Assembly: GCA_016235165.1 (NCBI GenBank)
Contig: JACRLX010000022.1
Span: forward strand, 248,001 to 312,000
Direction of reading: 5' to 3'
Length of the DNA stretch: 64,000 bases
Source of the DNA: Rhodocyclales bacterium
GTDB lineage: Bacteria; Pseudomonadota; Gammaproteobacteria; Burkholderiales; Rhodocyclaceae
The notes beneath the pieces were generated by a model that was not told the origin of the DNA, did not search any database, and saw only the letters and a program-made list of their open reading frames with translations. The first letter of the stretch is position 1, and each line of letters begins with the position of its first letter. This document shows, piece after piece, positions 29,359 through 38,954 of this stretch. The position numbers and the translations under genes are program-made.

Positions 29359-31671
29359 ATGGGTGTCGCCGATTATCGCAATGACATTTTTCGCTGGAGC
29401 GATGGCTTCAACATCGGCCTGCGCGAGATCGACGACCAGCACGCGCGCCTGGTGGCAATACTGAATCGCCTGGCGCGGCACCACACCTCGAAGACCGCCG
29501 ATGACGATTTGCTGCGGGTATTCGACGAACTGGTGAGCTATACGGCCTACCACTTCCAGACCGAGGAACGGGTGATGACGGAGGCCGCCGTGGATGCGCG
29601 GCATGCCGACGCGCATCGTCGCGCCCACCAGGATTTCGTGGTCAGGGCGCTGACCGCGCGCCGCGATGCCGAGGCTTCGCCGCGCGAGGTCACCGGCGAT
29701 ACGCTGGTGTTCCTCACCAATTGGCTGATCCACCACATTCTCGGCATGGATCGGCAACTCGGTGTCGAAGTGCGCCGCGCCCAGCAGCGCGACGGCCTTG
29801 CCGTGACGGTGGAGCAGACGCCGGACGGCGAGCGCACCACCGAGGTGCTGCTGCATGCCGTCGATGGGCTTTACGAGCAACTCGGGCGCAATACCGCCGA
29901 GCTGCGCGAGACCAACGCCCGCCTGCAGCAGGAACTGGCGCGCAGCAGGCAGGCCGCGCAGGATCTGCGCATTGCCGCGACCGCCTTCGAGGCGCAGGAG
30001 AGCATCATCATTACCGATGCCGCCAGCCGCATCCTGCAAGTGAACAAGGCCTTCTGTGCCACCACCGGATACAGTTTCGACGAAGTGCTTGGGCGCAATC
30101 CGCGTCTGCTCAGTTCCGGCAGGCAGGACGCGGCGTTTTACGCCGAGATGTGGCGCAGCATCCGCGCCAGTGGCAGCTGGCAGGGCGAGATCTGGAACCG
30201 GCGCAAGAACGGCGAGGCCTATCCTTCCTGGCTGTCGATCACCGCCGTGCCTGGCGACGACGGCGTGCCCAGCCATTTCGTCGGCACCTCGACCGACATC
30301 GCGCCGCGCAAGCTGGCCGAGGACAGGATCAAGAACCTCGCCTATTACGACCAACTGACGCAACTGCCCAATCGCCGGCTGATGATGGATCGCCTCGACC
30401 AGGCGCTCACGGCCTGCGCCCGGCATGGGCGCAAGGGGGCCTTGCTGCTGATCGATCTCGACGACTTCAAGTCGCTCAACGACAGCATGGGCCATGGCGT
30501 CGGCGACAATTTGCTGATCGAGGTGGCCAGGCGACTGCATTTCTGCGTGCGCGACGGCGATACCGTGGCGCGCCTGGGCGGTGACGAGTTCGTCGTCATC
30601 CTCAACGACCTCGACGGCGGCGAGCAGGCGGCGATCCAGGCCGAGCGCATCGCCGAGAAGATCCAGGCACGCCTGGGCGAAGCCTATGTACTCGACATCA
30701 TCGTCGACGGCGTGGTCACCGGCACCTGCAACCATGCCTGCGGATCGAGCATCGGTATCGCCATGTTCCACGACCGCTCGGTATCGGCGGACGACTTGCT
30801 TACCCGTGCCGACACGGCGATGTACCAGGCCAAGCAGGCGGGGCGCCATACCCACCGCTTTTTCGATCCCGAAATGCAGGAGACGGTGAAACTGCGCACC
30901 CTGCTCGAACGCGATCTGCGCTGTGCCCTGGCCGCGGGCCAGTTCGTCCTGTATTACCAGCCGCAGGTCGATGCCGCCGGTTGCGTGATCGGCGCCGAGG
31001 CGCTGGTGCGCTGGCGGCACCCGGAACGCGGCATGGTCGAGCCCGCCGAATTCATACCCGTGGCGGAAGAAACCGGGTTGATCTTGCAGCTCGGGCAGTG
31101 GGTTCTGGAACAGGCTTGCCGCCAGCTGACGCTGTGGGCCGGCTGCGCCGAAACCGCGCACCTGACGCTGGCGGTGAATGTCAGCGCGCGCCAGTTCGGC
31201 CGCGCCAGTTTCGTCGAGGAAGTGCTGGCCATCGTCGACGACCTCGGGGTCACGCCCGACCGCCTCAAGCTCGAACTCACGGAAAGCCATCTGCTCGACA
31301 ATGCCGACGAAGTGATCGACAAGATGGTGGCCTTGAAGGCTCGCCATGTCGGCTTCTCGATGGACGATTTCGGCACCGGCTATTCCTCGCTGTCCTACCT
31401 GAAGAGGCTGCCGCTGGACCAGCTCAAGATCGACCAGTCCTTCGTGCGCGACATTCTCAGCCACCCCAGCGACGCGGCGATCGCCAAGACCATCGTCGCC
31501 CTGGCGCAAAGCCTCGGTCTGTCGGTGATCGCCGAAGGCGTCGAAACCGAAGGCCAGCGCGAGTTCCTGCGCGACCATGGCTGCGTCACCTGCCAGGGCT
31601 TCCTGTTTTGCCGGCCGGTGCCGCTGGAAGAGTTCGAGCACTTCGCGCGGCAGAATCCCTGCCCCGGCTGA
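29359..31671 (+). CDS. Bacteriohemerythrin-PAS-GGDEF-EAL c-di-GMP enzyme
   Basis: This cytoplasmic protein of 770 residues begins with a hemerythrin domain whose di-iron ligands are visible: FNIGLREIDDQHARL, YTAYHFQTEE, HADAHRRAHQDF and NWLIHHILGMD. It is therefore likely an O2 or redox sensor. A linker coil, PAS domain, GGDEF (intact near 407) and EAL (near 547, with ELTESHLL and DDFGTGYSSLSYL) follow. The PAS-GGDEF-EAL part resembles its upstream neighbour, suggesting old tandem duplication with sensor exchange. Start is ATG 29359; a GTG at 29338 would add seven residues. The stop codon is the first three bases of a dispersed repeat. Confidence 0.9.
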   Translation: MGVADYRNDIFRWSDGFNIGLREIDDQHARLVAILNRLARHHTSKTADDDLLRVFDELVSYTAYHFQTEERVMTEAAVDARHADAHRRAHQDFVVRALTARRDAEASPREVTGDTLVFLTNWLIHHILGMDRQLGVEVRRAQQRDGLAVTVEQTPDGERTTEVLLHAVDGLYEQLGRNTAELRETNARLQQELARSRQAAQDLRIAATAFEAQESIIITDAASRILQVNKAFCATTGYSFDEVLGRNPRLLSSGRQDAAFYAEMWRSIRASGSWQGEIWNRRKNGEAYPSWLSITAVPGDDGVPSHFVGTSTDIAPRKLAEDRIKNLAYYDQLTQLPNRRLMMDRLDQALTACARHGRKGALLLIDLDDFKSLNDSMGHGVGDNLLIEVARRLHFCVRDGDTVARLGGDEFVVILNDLDGGEQAAIQAERIAEKIQARLGEAYVLDIIVDGVVTGTCNHACGSSIGIAMFHDRSVSADDLLTRADTAMYQAKQAGRHTHRFFDPEMQETVKLRTLLERDLRCALAAGQFVLYYQPQVDAAGCVIGAEALVRWRHPERGMVEPAEFIPVAEETGLILQLGQWVLEQACRQLTLWAGCAETAHLTLAVNVSARQFGRASFVEEVLAIVDDLGVTPDRLKLELTESHLLDNADEVIDKMVALKARHVGFSMDDFGTGYSSLSYLKRLPLDQLKIDQSFVRDILSHPSDAAIAKTIVALAQSLGLSVIAEGVETEGQREFLRDHGCVTCQGFLFCRPVPLEEFEHFARQNPCPG

Positions 31672-31694
31672 AAGTCGGCGCTGGCGATACGGCA
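31669..31694 (+). repeat. Dispersed repeat, copy beginning at a stop codon
   Basis: TGAAAGTCGGCGCTGGCG then ATACGGCA starts with the TGA stop of the hemerythrin gene. The 5' part matches the copies at 10276 and 37533. Confidence 0.75.
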
Positions 31695-31735
31695 ATTTAT
31701 TCAAATAGATACGAAATATGAAGGTCCGGATTACG

Positions 31736-31802
31736 ATTTAGCGTGATTTAGTTGACATGCTAAATTTAGCTGATAGTATAAATTTATCTATAAGGCTAAA
31801 TT
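31736..31802 (+). promoter_or_regulatory. Promoter with palindromic operator for the AAA gene
   Basis: TTGACA at 31752-31757 and TAGTAT at 31774-31779 (16-base spacer) make a sigma-70 promoter. Between them lies the perfect palindrome GCTAAATTTAGC (31759-31770). Half-sites TTTAGC (31737), ATTTAGT (31746) and GCTAAA (31795) flank it. Binding there would occlude RNA polymerase. The whole stretch from 31696 is unusually AT-rich. The repressor is not identified; the gene product itself is not an obvious DNA binder at its N-terminus but has a possible C-terminal winged helix. Confidence 0.6.
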
Positions 31803-31812
31803 GGAGTTAATC

Positions 31813-33060
31813 GTGAGCACGTCTGCCTTTGAAAATCCGTTCCGGCCTGGCGCAGGACATAGGCCTCCGTACCTCGCTGGACGAACAGCCGAGCAGGACG
31901 AAATGAAGCGACACCTTGAGCAAAAGGTGGTTACGCAGAACGTCATCCTTACTGGCTTGCGAGGAGTTGGAAAAACGGTTTTGCTCGAGACATTCCGTCC
32001 TATCGCACTTGCGTCGGGCTGGTTATGGGCAGGTGCAGACCTGTCCGAATCTGCAAGTGTTGCCGAGGAAACTCTCGCCACACGGATTCTTGCCGACATT
32101 GCACTCGTGACGTCGGCATTCGTGGTGCACGAACGCAAACAGCTTGAACTAGGCTTTGTCCAGTCTGAAAAGGTGATTCGTCAGCCGCTTAACTACGATA
32201 TCTTGCGAAACATGTACGAGCAGACACCTGGATTGGTGGCAGACAAGCTGAAAGCGGTTCTGGAGTTTGTCTGGTCAGTACTTCCGCAGCAGGCAATTCG
32301 AGGGGTTGTATTCGCATACGATGAAGCGCAAAACCTTGCCGACCATGCGCACCACAACCAATATCCCTTGTCACTGCTGCTTGAAGTCTTTCAGTCGCTG
32401 CAAAGAAAGCAAATTCCATATCTGCTTGTCCTGACCGGACTGCCGACCCTGTTTCCCAAGCTGGTCGAAGCCAGGACCTATGCAGAACGAATGTTTCATA
32501 TCTTGTTCCTGAAGCAACTCGATACAAATGCGTCACGCGAGGCGATCATGCAGCCGATCGAGGTTGCGGGTTGCCCGATCAAGTTCACGGAAGAAACTGT
32601 GAACTCGATTGTCCAGCTATCCGGAGGCTACCCCTATTTCATACAGTACATCTGCAAAGAAGTTTTCGATGTTTGGATTGCAAAAATCAGGTCCGGCGAT
32701 ATCCCGAGCGTTCCGACTGCCGACATTGTGCGCAAATTGGACACAGACTTCTTCCAAGGCCGTTGGTCTCGGGTAACCGACAGGCAGCGGGAGTTGCTAC
32801 AGGTCATAGCGACATTGAGTACCTGTGACGACGAATTTACCGTGCAGGAAATCGTGAATGGTTCAAAGGAAGTATTGACCAAGGGATTCAGTGCCAGCCA
32901 CGTAAACCAGATGCTCGCTTCAATTGCCGACGCAGGCCTGGTATTCAAGAATCGCGTAGGGAAGTACTCATTGGCGGTGCCCTTGCTCTCCCAGTTCATA
33001 CGCCGCCAGACAGCACAAGGAATGATCACGATTCCTCCGCTGCCGCGAACCGGCGTTTGA
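31813..33060 (+). CDS. AAA ATPase (Orc/Cdc6 or AAA_16-like), foreign composition
   Basis: This 415-residue protein has Walker A LTGLRGVGKTVLLE and Walker B GVVFAYDEAQNLAD. A sensor-like segment LVLTGLP follows, then a C-terminal winged-helix-like part (FTVQEIVNGS, HVNQMLASIADAGLV). The start is GTG 31813 with GGAG six bases upstream; the frame also opens at TTG 31801. Base composition is markedly lower in GC than the flanking genes and codon use differs, which points to recent transfer. Similar stand-alone ATPases occur in mobile and defence loci. Function not recognised. Confidence 0.75.
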   Translation: MSTSAFENPFRPGAGHRPPYLAGRTAEQDEMKRHLEQKVVTQNVILTGLRGVGKTVLLETFRPIALASGWLWAGADLSESASVAEETLATRILADIALVTSAFVVHERKQLELGFVQSEKVIRQPLNYDILRNMYEQTPGLVADKLKAVLEFVWSVLPQQAIRGVVFAYDEAQNLADHAHHNQYPLSLLLEVFQSLQRKQIPYLLVLTGLPTLFPKLVEARTYAERMFHILFLKQLDTNASREAIMQPIEVAGCPIKFTEETVNSIVQLSGGYPYFIQYICKEVFDVWIAKIRSGDIPSVPTADIVRKLDTDFFQGRWSRVTDRQRELLQVIATLSTCDDEFTVQEIVNGSKEVLTKGFSASHVNQMLASIADAGLVFKNRVGKYSLAVPLLSQFIRRQTAQGMITIPPLPRTGV

Positions 33061-33080
33061 CCAACGGAGGAGCATGGCAA

Positions 33081-34973
33081 ATGCGCGTGCTTTCGGTCAT
33101 CCCGCCGATGACCCAGCTCAACACGCCCTATCCCGCCACCGCCTACCTGACCGGCTTCCTGCGTTCGCGCGGCGTCGCGGCGGTGCAGGAGGATCTGGCG
33201 CTGGGGCTGGTTCTGCGCCTGTTCACGTCGCGCGGGCTGGATGCGATTCGCGGCGCCATCGAGGCGATCCCGGCGCGGCAACGCACGCCGAATGTGGCCG
33301 CCTTCGATCAGGCCTTCGCCGCCTACCGGGCAAGCGTCGAACCCGCCGTGGCCTTCCTGCAGGGGCGCGATCCGTCGCTGGCGCACCGCATCGCCGGGCG
33401 CAACTTCCTGCCCGAGGGCGCGCGCTTCGCCCCGCTCGATGACTACGTCGACCCGGACGGCGGCGATCCGCTGGCCTGGGCCTTTGGCGCGCTGGGTGTG
33501 CAGGATCGCGCGCGCCATTTCGCCACGCTCTACCTGAACGACATCGCCGACGTGCTGCGCGAGGCTGTCGATGCGCGTTTCGAATTCGTACGCTATGCCG
33601 AGGCGCTGGCGCAAAGCGAGGCCAGTTTCGAGCCGCTGGCGCAGGCACTGGCGGCGCCGGAAAACCTGATCGACCGCAGCCTGCGCGAGCTGACGCTGGA
33701 AGCGCTGGCCAGGCACGCACCGCGCGTGGTGCTGCTCTCGGCGCCCTTCCCCGGCAATGTCTATGGCGCCTTTCGCATCGCCCAGGAGATCAAGGCGCGG
33801 GATGCCTCGATCGTCACCGTGCTGGGCGGTGGTTACGTCAATACCGAACTGCGCGATCTCTCCGAGCCGCGCGTCTTCGACCATTTCGATTACCTCACGC
33901 TCGACGACGGCGAGGCGCCCTTGCTGGCCCTGCTCGAACACCTCGCCGGCAGCCGTCCACGCGATCAGCTGCGGCGAACTTTCCTGCGCGAGGCGGGGCG
34001 GGTGCGCTACATCGCGGGGGACGATTCCGACATCGCCTTTGCCGATACCGGCACACCAACCTGGGACGGCCTGCCGCTGGACCGCTACCTCTCGCTGCTG
34101 GACATGCTGAACCCGATGCACCGGCTCTGGTCGGACGCGCGCTGGAACAAGCTGACCGTGGCCCACGGCTGCTACTGGAAGAAGTGCAGCTTCTGCGATG
34201 TCTCGCTCGACTACATCTCCCGCTACGAGGCTCTGGCCGCTACAACCCTGGTCGACCGCATCGAGGCCGTGGTTGCCGAGACCGGGCAGAGCGGCTTCCA
34301 TTTCGTCGACGAGGCGGCGCCGCCCAAGGCGCTCAGGGCGCTCGCCGCGGAGTTGCTGCGGCGCGGCCGGGCGATTTCCTGGTGGACCAACATCCGCTTC
34401 GAGAAATCCTTCACCCCCGCGCTGTGCGCCGAGCTCGCCGATGCCGGTTGCATCGCCGTGTCGGGCGGGCTGGAGGTTGCCTCCGACCGGCTGCTGAAGC
34501 TGATGCAGAAAGGCGTTTCGGTGGCCCAGGTGGCGCGCGTCACGCGCGGCTTCAGCGAGGCCGGCATCCTGGTCCATGCCTACCTGATGTACGGCTTCCC
34601 GACCCAGACCGTGCAGGACACCGTCGATGCCCTCGAATACGTGCGCCAGCTGTTCGCCGCCGGCTGCATCCAGTCCGGTTTCTTCCATCGCTTCACCTGC
34701 AGCGTGCATGCGCCGGTGGGCCTCCATCCAGGGCAATACGGCGTCAGCCTGAAGCCGCTGGCGCCGGGCGGCTTCGCGAAGAATGATGTCGGCTTCATCG
34801 ACCCGGCCGGGGTCGATCATGCCGAACTGGGCAAGGCCCTGAACAAGGCGCTCTACAACTACATGCATGGCCTTGGCCTGGAACAGGACGTGCGCGCCTG
34901 GTTCGCCGGGCGCGTGCCGAAGACCACGGTGCCGCGCCATTTCATCGAGCGGGCCTTGCGCGGCCATGGCTGA
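33081..34973 (+). CDS. B12-binding-domain radical SAM protein
   Basis: This 630-residue protein begins MRVLSVIPPMTQLNTPYPATAYLTGFLR, like cobalamin-binding radical SAM proteins. It has a Rossmann-like VVLLSAPFPGNVYGAFRIAQ and a radical SAM core with cysteines in HGCYWKKCSFCD (C-x4-C-x2-C, a spacing used in this subgroup). Later come VSGGLEVASDRLL and YLMYGFPTQT. It should bind a 4Fe-4S cluster and SAM. Substrate unknown. Start is ATG 33081 with GGAGGAG eight bases upstream, so it follows the AAA gene by only 20 bases despite very different composition. Confidence 0.82.
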   Translation: MRVLSVIPPMTQLNTPYPATAYLTGFLRSRGVAAVQEDLALGLVLRLFTSRGLDAIRGAIEAIPARQRTPNVAAFDQAFAAYRASVEPAVAFLQGRDPSLAHRIAGRNFLPEGARFAPLDDYVDPDGGDPLAWAFGALGVQDRARHFATLYLNDIADVLREAVDARFEFVRYAEALAQSEASFEPLAQALAAPENLIDRSLRELTLEALARHAPRVVLLSAPFPGNVYGAFRIAQEIKARDASIVTVLGGGYVNTELRDLSEPRVFDHFDYLTLDDGEAPLLALLEHLAGSRPRDQLRRTFLREAGRVRYIAGDDSDIAFADTGTPTWDGLPLDRYLSLLDMLNPMHRLWSDARWNKLTVAHGCYWKKCSFCDVSLDYISRYEALAATTLVDRIEAVVAETGQSGFHFVDEAAPPKALRALAAELLRRGRAISWWTNIRFEKSFTPALCAELADAGCIAVSGGLEVASDRLLKLMQKGVSVAQVARVTRGFSEAGILVHAYLMYGFPTQTVQDTVDALEYVRQLFAAGCIQSGFFHRFTCSVHAPVGLHPGQYGVSLKPLAPGGFAKNDVGFIDPAGVDHAELGKALNKALYNYMHGLGLEQDVRAWFAGRVPKTTVPRHFIERALRGHG

Positions 34974-35403
34974 CCAGGAACCGCCCTGGGAGATTCCCGA
35001 GGCCGAGCTGCATCCCTCGCTGCTGGTGCGCATCGTGTTGTGGATCTGCGGCAGCATCGCGCTGCTGCTGGGCATCATCGGCGTGTTCCTGCCCGGCCTG
35101 CCGACCACGCCCTTCGTTCTGGTCGCGGCCGCCTGCTACGCGCGCGCCTCGGAGCGCTTCTACCGCTGGCTGCTGCGCAACCCGACCTTCGGCCCGCTGA
35201 TCGTCGAATGGCGACGGCATCACAGCATTCCCCATCGCATCAAGTGGCTGGCGATCACGCTGATGAGCCTGACCATCAGCGTCTCGATCTGGAGCTTCGC
35301 CGGCAAGCCCTGGTTGCAGGCCTTGCTGGCCGGCATCGGCATTGCCACGGCGCTCTGGCTGTGGCGCATTCCCTCGCGCGACCGGCCGCGCCGGCAGGGG
35401 TAA
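34966..35403 (+). CDS. DUF454 (YbaN-like) inner-membrane protein
   Basis: This 145-residue protein has membrane segments LVRIVLWICGSIALLLGIIG plus LPTTPFVLVAAACYA, and a C-terminal pair (WLAITLMSLTISVSIW, WLQALLAGIGIATALWLW). The GVFLPGLPTTPF motif and FYRWLLRNPTFGPLI are typical of DUF454. Function unknown in the family. The start overlaps the end of the radical SAM gene by eight bases. Confidence 0.85.
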   Translation: MADQEPPWEIPEAELHPSLLVRIVLWICGSIALLLGIIGVFLPGLPTTPFVLVAAACYARASERFYRWLLRNPTFGPLIVEWRRHHSIPHRIKWLAITLMSLTISVSIWSFAGKPWLQALLAGIGIATALWLWRIPSRDRPRRQG

Positions 35404-35442
35404 AATTTGCCCGAACACATGAGGAAAAGGGAGTAAGGCAAC

Positions 35443-37515
35443 ATGGCGAAATACAACACCGAAGCAATCCGCGCCGTGGCCCTGGTCGGGCATGGCGGCG
35501 CCGGCAAGACCTCGCTGGCCGAGGCGCTGCTGTTCAAGGCCGGGGCCATTGCGGCCAAGGGTGCGGTGGAGAAGGGTGGCACTGTCTGCGATTTCGACAC
35601 CCAGGAAAAGGCCGCCGGCCATTCGCTGCATTCGGCGCTGGTGAATTTCGCCGCCGAAGGCGTGCATGTGCATCTGATCGACACTCCGGGTTACCCCGAT
35701 TTCGCCGGCCAGGCCGTGGCCGCGCTGGCCGGCGTGGAAACCGCGATCGTAGTGATCAACGCCCAGACCGGCATCGAGCTGGCCACCGAACGCATGATGC
35801 GCGCGGCGCAGGCGCGGGGCATCGCACGCATGATCGTGATCAACAAGATCGACGCCGACAACCTCGACCTGCCGGCCCTGGTCGGCCAGATCCGCGAGCG
35901 CTTCGGCAAGGAATGCCTGCTGCTCGATCTGCCCGCGCACGGCAACCAGGATGTGGTCGAGGTGCTGGAACACGACGGCGGCCCGAATGATCCAATGAGC
36001 GATTTCGATTCCATCGCCCACGCCCACCGCGAGCTGATCGACCAACTGGTCGAGGAAGACGAGTCGCTGCTGGCGCAATACCTCGACGACGGCAAGGACC
36101 CGAGCGCCGCCGCACTGCATGCGCCGTTTGAAAAGGCGCTGCGCGAAGGCCATCTGGTGCCCATCCTGTTCACCTCGGCGCGCACCGGCGCCGGCGTCGG
36201 CGAGTTGCTGCATGTGCTGGCCTCGCTGGCGCCGAATCCGGCCGAAGGCAATCCGCCGCCCTTCTACAAGGGTCAGGGTGAGCATGGGGGCCACGAGGCG
36301 GAAGCCTTCCACGCCGAGCCCGATGCCGGCAAGCATGTGCTGGCCCACGTCTTCAAGGTCATCGTCGATCCTTACATGGGCAAGGTCGGCGTCTTCCGCG
36401 TGCATCAGGGCACGGTGAAAAAGGACGCACAGCTGTTCGTCGGCGACGGCAAGAAGCCGTTCAAGGTGGCCCATCTCTACCAGTTGCAGGGCAAGGACTA
36501 CGTCGAAGTCGACGAGCTGCTGCCGGGCGACCTGGGTGCCGTGGCCAAGGTCGAGGAGATCGAGTTCGATTGCGTGCTGCACGATTCGCACGACGAGGAT
36601 CACATCCACTTGAGGCCGCTGGAGTTTCCCAAGCCGATGCAGGGTCTGGCGGTGGAAACGCGCAAGAAGGGCGACGAGCAGCGCCTGTTCGACATCCTGC
36701 ACAAGCTGGAACTGGAAGACCCCTGCTTCGAGGTCGAGCGCCACCCGACCACCCACGAGACCGTGATCCGCGGCCTCGGTGAAATGCATTTGCGCTACAA
36801 GCTGGAAAAGATGGCCACGCAGTACAAACTGGAACTCGACACCCGCCCGCCGCAGATTCCCTACCGCGAAACCATCACCGGCAACGCCGAGGGCCATTGC
36901 CGGCACAAGAAGCAATCGGGCGGCGCCGGCCAGTTCGGCGAGGTTTACCTCAAGATCGAGCCGCTGGAGCGCGGCGCCGGTTTCGAGTTCGTGGACCACG
37001 TCAAGGGCGGCGTGATCCCCGGCGTGTTCATGCCGGCGGTGGAAAAGGGCGTGCGCCAGGCACTCGCCGACGGCGTTACCGCCGGCTTCCCGGTGGAAGA
37101 CCTGCGCGTCACGGTGTATGACGGCAAGACCCACGCGGTGGACGGCAAGGAAGTCGCCTTCGTCATGGCCGGGCGCAAGGCCACCGTCGAGGCCATCCGC
37201 GCCGCCAGCCCGATCGTTCTGGAGCCCATTGTCAGCATCGAAATCGTCTCCCCCGAGGCGGCCATCGGCGACCTCACCGGCGACTTGTCGAGCCGGCGCG
37301 GCCACATCACCGGCACCAATCCGCGTCCGGGTAACAGTGCGTCGATCACCGGCGAGGTGCCGCTGGCCGAAATCGCCGATTACGCCTCGCGCCTGAAGTC
37401 GATGACCGGCGGCCAGGGTGCCTACAGCATCGAGTTCGCCCGCTACGCCCAGGTTCCGCCGCAGGTGCAGCAGAAGCTGGCGGCGGCCTTCCGGCCGCGG
37501 GAAGAGGAAGAGTGA
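35443..37515 (+). CDS. Elongation factor G-like GTPase paralogue
   Basis: This 690-residue translational GTPase has G1 GHGGAGKT, G3 DTPGYPDF, G4 NKID, and EF-G domains II to V (late VTVYDGKTHAVDGKEVAFVMAGRKA, NPRPGNSASITGEVP). The switch I region reads EKAAGHSLHSAL instead of the canonical RGITI found in the housekeeping EF-G. It therefore belongs to the divergent FusA2-like group, whose role is poorly known (ribosome rescue, recycling or stress have been proposed). It stands alone, with AGGAAAAGGGAG upstream, and is not in a str operon. Confidence 0.85.
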   Translation: MAKYNTEAIRAVALVGHGGAGKTSLAEALLFKAGAIAAKGAVEKGGTVCDFDTQEKAAGHSLHSALVNFAAEGVHVHLIDTPGYPDFAGQAVAALAGVETAIVVINAQTGIELATERMMRAAQARGIARMIVINKIDADNLDLPALVGQIRERFGKECLLLDLPAHGNQDVVEVLEHDGGPNDPMSDFDSIAHAHRELIDQLVEEDESLLAQYLDDGKDPSAAALHAPFEKALREGHLVPILFTSARTGAGVGELLHVLASLAPNPAEGNPPPFYKGQGEHGGHEAEAFHAEPDAGKHVLAHVFKVIVDPYMGKVGVFRVHQGTVKKDAQLFVGDGKKPFKVAHLYQLQGKDYVEVDELLPGDLGAVAKVEEIEFDCVLHDSHDEDHIHLRPLEFPKPMQGLAVETRKKGDEQRLFDILHKLELEDPCFEVERHPTTHETVIRGLGEMHLRYKLEKMATQYKLELDTRPPQIPYRETITGNAEGHCRHKKQSGGAGQFGEVYLKIEPLERGAGFEFVDHVKGGVIPGVFMPAVEKGVRQALADGVTAGFPVEDLRVTVYDGKTHAVDGKEVAFVMAGRKATVEAIRAASPIVLEPIVSIEIVSPEAAIGDLTGDLSSRRGHITGTNPRPGNSASITGEVPLAEIADYASRLKSMTGGQGAYSIEFARYAQVPPQVQQKLAAAFRPREEEE

Positions 37516-37532
37516 ATTACGCCCGCAGCCGA

Positions 37533-37558
37533 TGAAAGTCGGCGCTGGCGGAACGGCG
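37533..37558 (+). repeat. Dispersed repeat between convergent genes
   Basis: TGAAAGTCGGCGCTGGCG then GAACGGCG lies between the EF-G-like stop and the sensor-kinase stop. It is the best example of the consensus. Confidence 0.8.
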
Positions 37559-37559
37559 T

Positions 37560-38954
37560 TCAGGCCGGCAGGCGGATTTCGAAACGTACGCCCCCGGTGA
37601 TATTGCATGCCGCGATCTCGCCGCCGTGGGCGCGGACGATGGAGCGGGTGATGGCCAGTCCCAGGCCGGCGCCCTCGGCGACCCGGTGGCGCGAAGGATC
37701 GGCGCGGTAGAAGCGGTCGAAGATTCGAGACAGCTGGTTGGGCGGAATCTGCGCGCCGGTATTCTCGACGCGCAGGCGGACCGCGCCGTCGCCCGCGTCG
37801 ATGACGACCTGAATGCCGCCGTCGGGCGGTGTATGGCGGATGGCATTGGACAGCAGGTTGGCTACTGCCCGGCGCAGCATGAGCCTGTCGCCCGACACTT
37901 GGCCATTGCCATTCAACACCAGGCGCAGTGATTTTTCTTCGGCCAGGGCATCGAAGAAGTCGAACAGCTCGCGCACCTCCTGGCCCAGGCGCACCGTCTC
38001 GCGCGTCGGCACCAGAAGGCCGTTGTCGGCCTGCGCCAGGAACAGCATGTCGCCGATCATGCGCGCCAGGCGTTCGTATTCCTCGGTATTGGAGGCCAGC
38101 ACCTCGCGGTATTCCCCGGCGCTGCGAACCCGGCTCAGCGCCACCTGGGTTTCGGTCATCAGGTTGCTGATCGGTGTGCGCAGTTCGTGTGCCAGGTCCG
38201 AGGAAAAATCCTGTAGCCGTTTGAAGGAATCTTCCAGCCGCGCCAGCATTTCATTGAGGGTTTGTACCAGTTCCACGAGTTCGGCGGGAACCGTGTCGAG
38301 CGCCAGGCGGTAGTCGAGCCGACTGGCAGTGACGCCAGCCGCACCCTGGCGGATCGCCTGCAGCGGCGCCAGGCCATGGCGTACCGCGATCCAGCCCAGC
38401 AGTCCGGCCAATGCGGCGGCCACGGCGACGGTCAACCACAACGTGCGCTGAAACGAAGCCATGAAATGTTCGTGGTGCGTGATATCCACCGCCACCGCAA
38501 CCAGGATGGGCGCGCCGGCGGGAATGCCGGTCGCCAGTAGCGCGGAGATGCCCCGCCGCGGTTGTTTGCCGGAGGGCCCGTCCTGATACCAGAAGCTGGG
38601 CTGCGGCGGGTTGCGCACCGCCCGGCGATCCAGGAGTTGCGGGGGAAACTCGGTACCCGGCGTGACGAACAGCGTTTGCCCGGCCGCGTCGCGCATCATG
38701 ACAGAGAGATCGTGATGGCCGACCAGCGCGTCGTCGAGCTGCGCCGGCACGGCGGCCAGTTCGGCCGGCGTGCGGATCTTCTCCAGCAGATGTCCCGCCA
38801 GGTGCAATTTGCCGGTCATCAGGTCCATGTCCTGTTCGACGAAGTGGCGCTCGACGGCATTGCCGATCAGCATTCCCAGCGCCAGCAATATCACGGTCGA
38901 GGCAGCGGCGAACAGCAAGGTCAGGCGCAGCGTGATCGACTTGCCGCGCTTCAT
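37560..38954 (-). CDS. cusS: Heavy-metal sensor histidine kinase (CusS-like)
   Basis: This 464-residue membrane kinase has a first membrane helix (about 11-30), a periplasmic sensor region to about 165, a second helix (172-190) and a HAMP linker. The H-box [14 protein letters not shown] places the phospho-accepting histidine at 256. N box ([11 protein letters not shown]) and G boxes ([24 protein letters not shown]) follow. It belongs to the CusS/CopS/IrlS group that senses periplasmic copper or silver. It overlaps the response regulator by four bases. Confidence 0.88.
   Translation of the reverse strand: MKRGKSITLRLTLLFAAASTVILLALGMLIGNAVERHFVEQDMDLMTGKLHLAGHLLEKIRTPAELAAVPAQLDDALVGHHDLSVMMRDAAGQTLFVTPGTEFPPQLLDRRAVRNPPQPSFWYQDGPSGKQPRRGISALLATGIPAGAPILVAVAVDITHHEHFMASFQRTLWLTVAVAAALAGLLGWIAVRHGLAPLQAIRQGAAGVTASRLDYRLALDTVPAELVELVQTLNEMLARLEDSFKRLQDFSSDLAHELRTPISNLMTETQVALSRVRSAGEYREVLASNTEEYERLARMIGDMLFLAQADNGLLVPTRETVRLGQEVRELFDFFDALAEEKSLRLVLNGNGQVSGDRLMLRRAVANLLSNAIRHTPPDGGIQVVIDAGDGAVRLRVENTGAQIPPNQLSRIFDRFYRADPSRHRVAEGAGLGLAITRSIVRAHGGEIAACNITGGVRFEIRLPA

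Noticed and set aside
34942..37608. An 888-residue minus-strand frame across DUF454 and EF-G-like genes
   Set aside because: Spans two real genes and an intergenic repeat; no recognisable domain.
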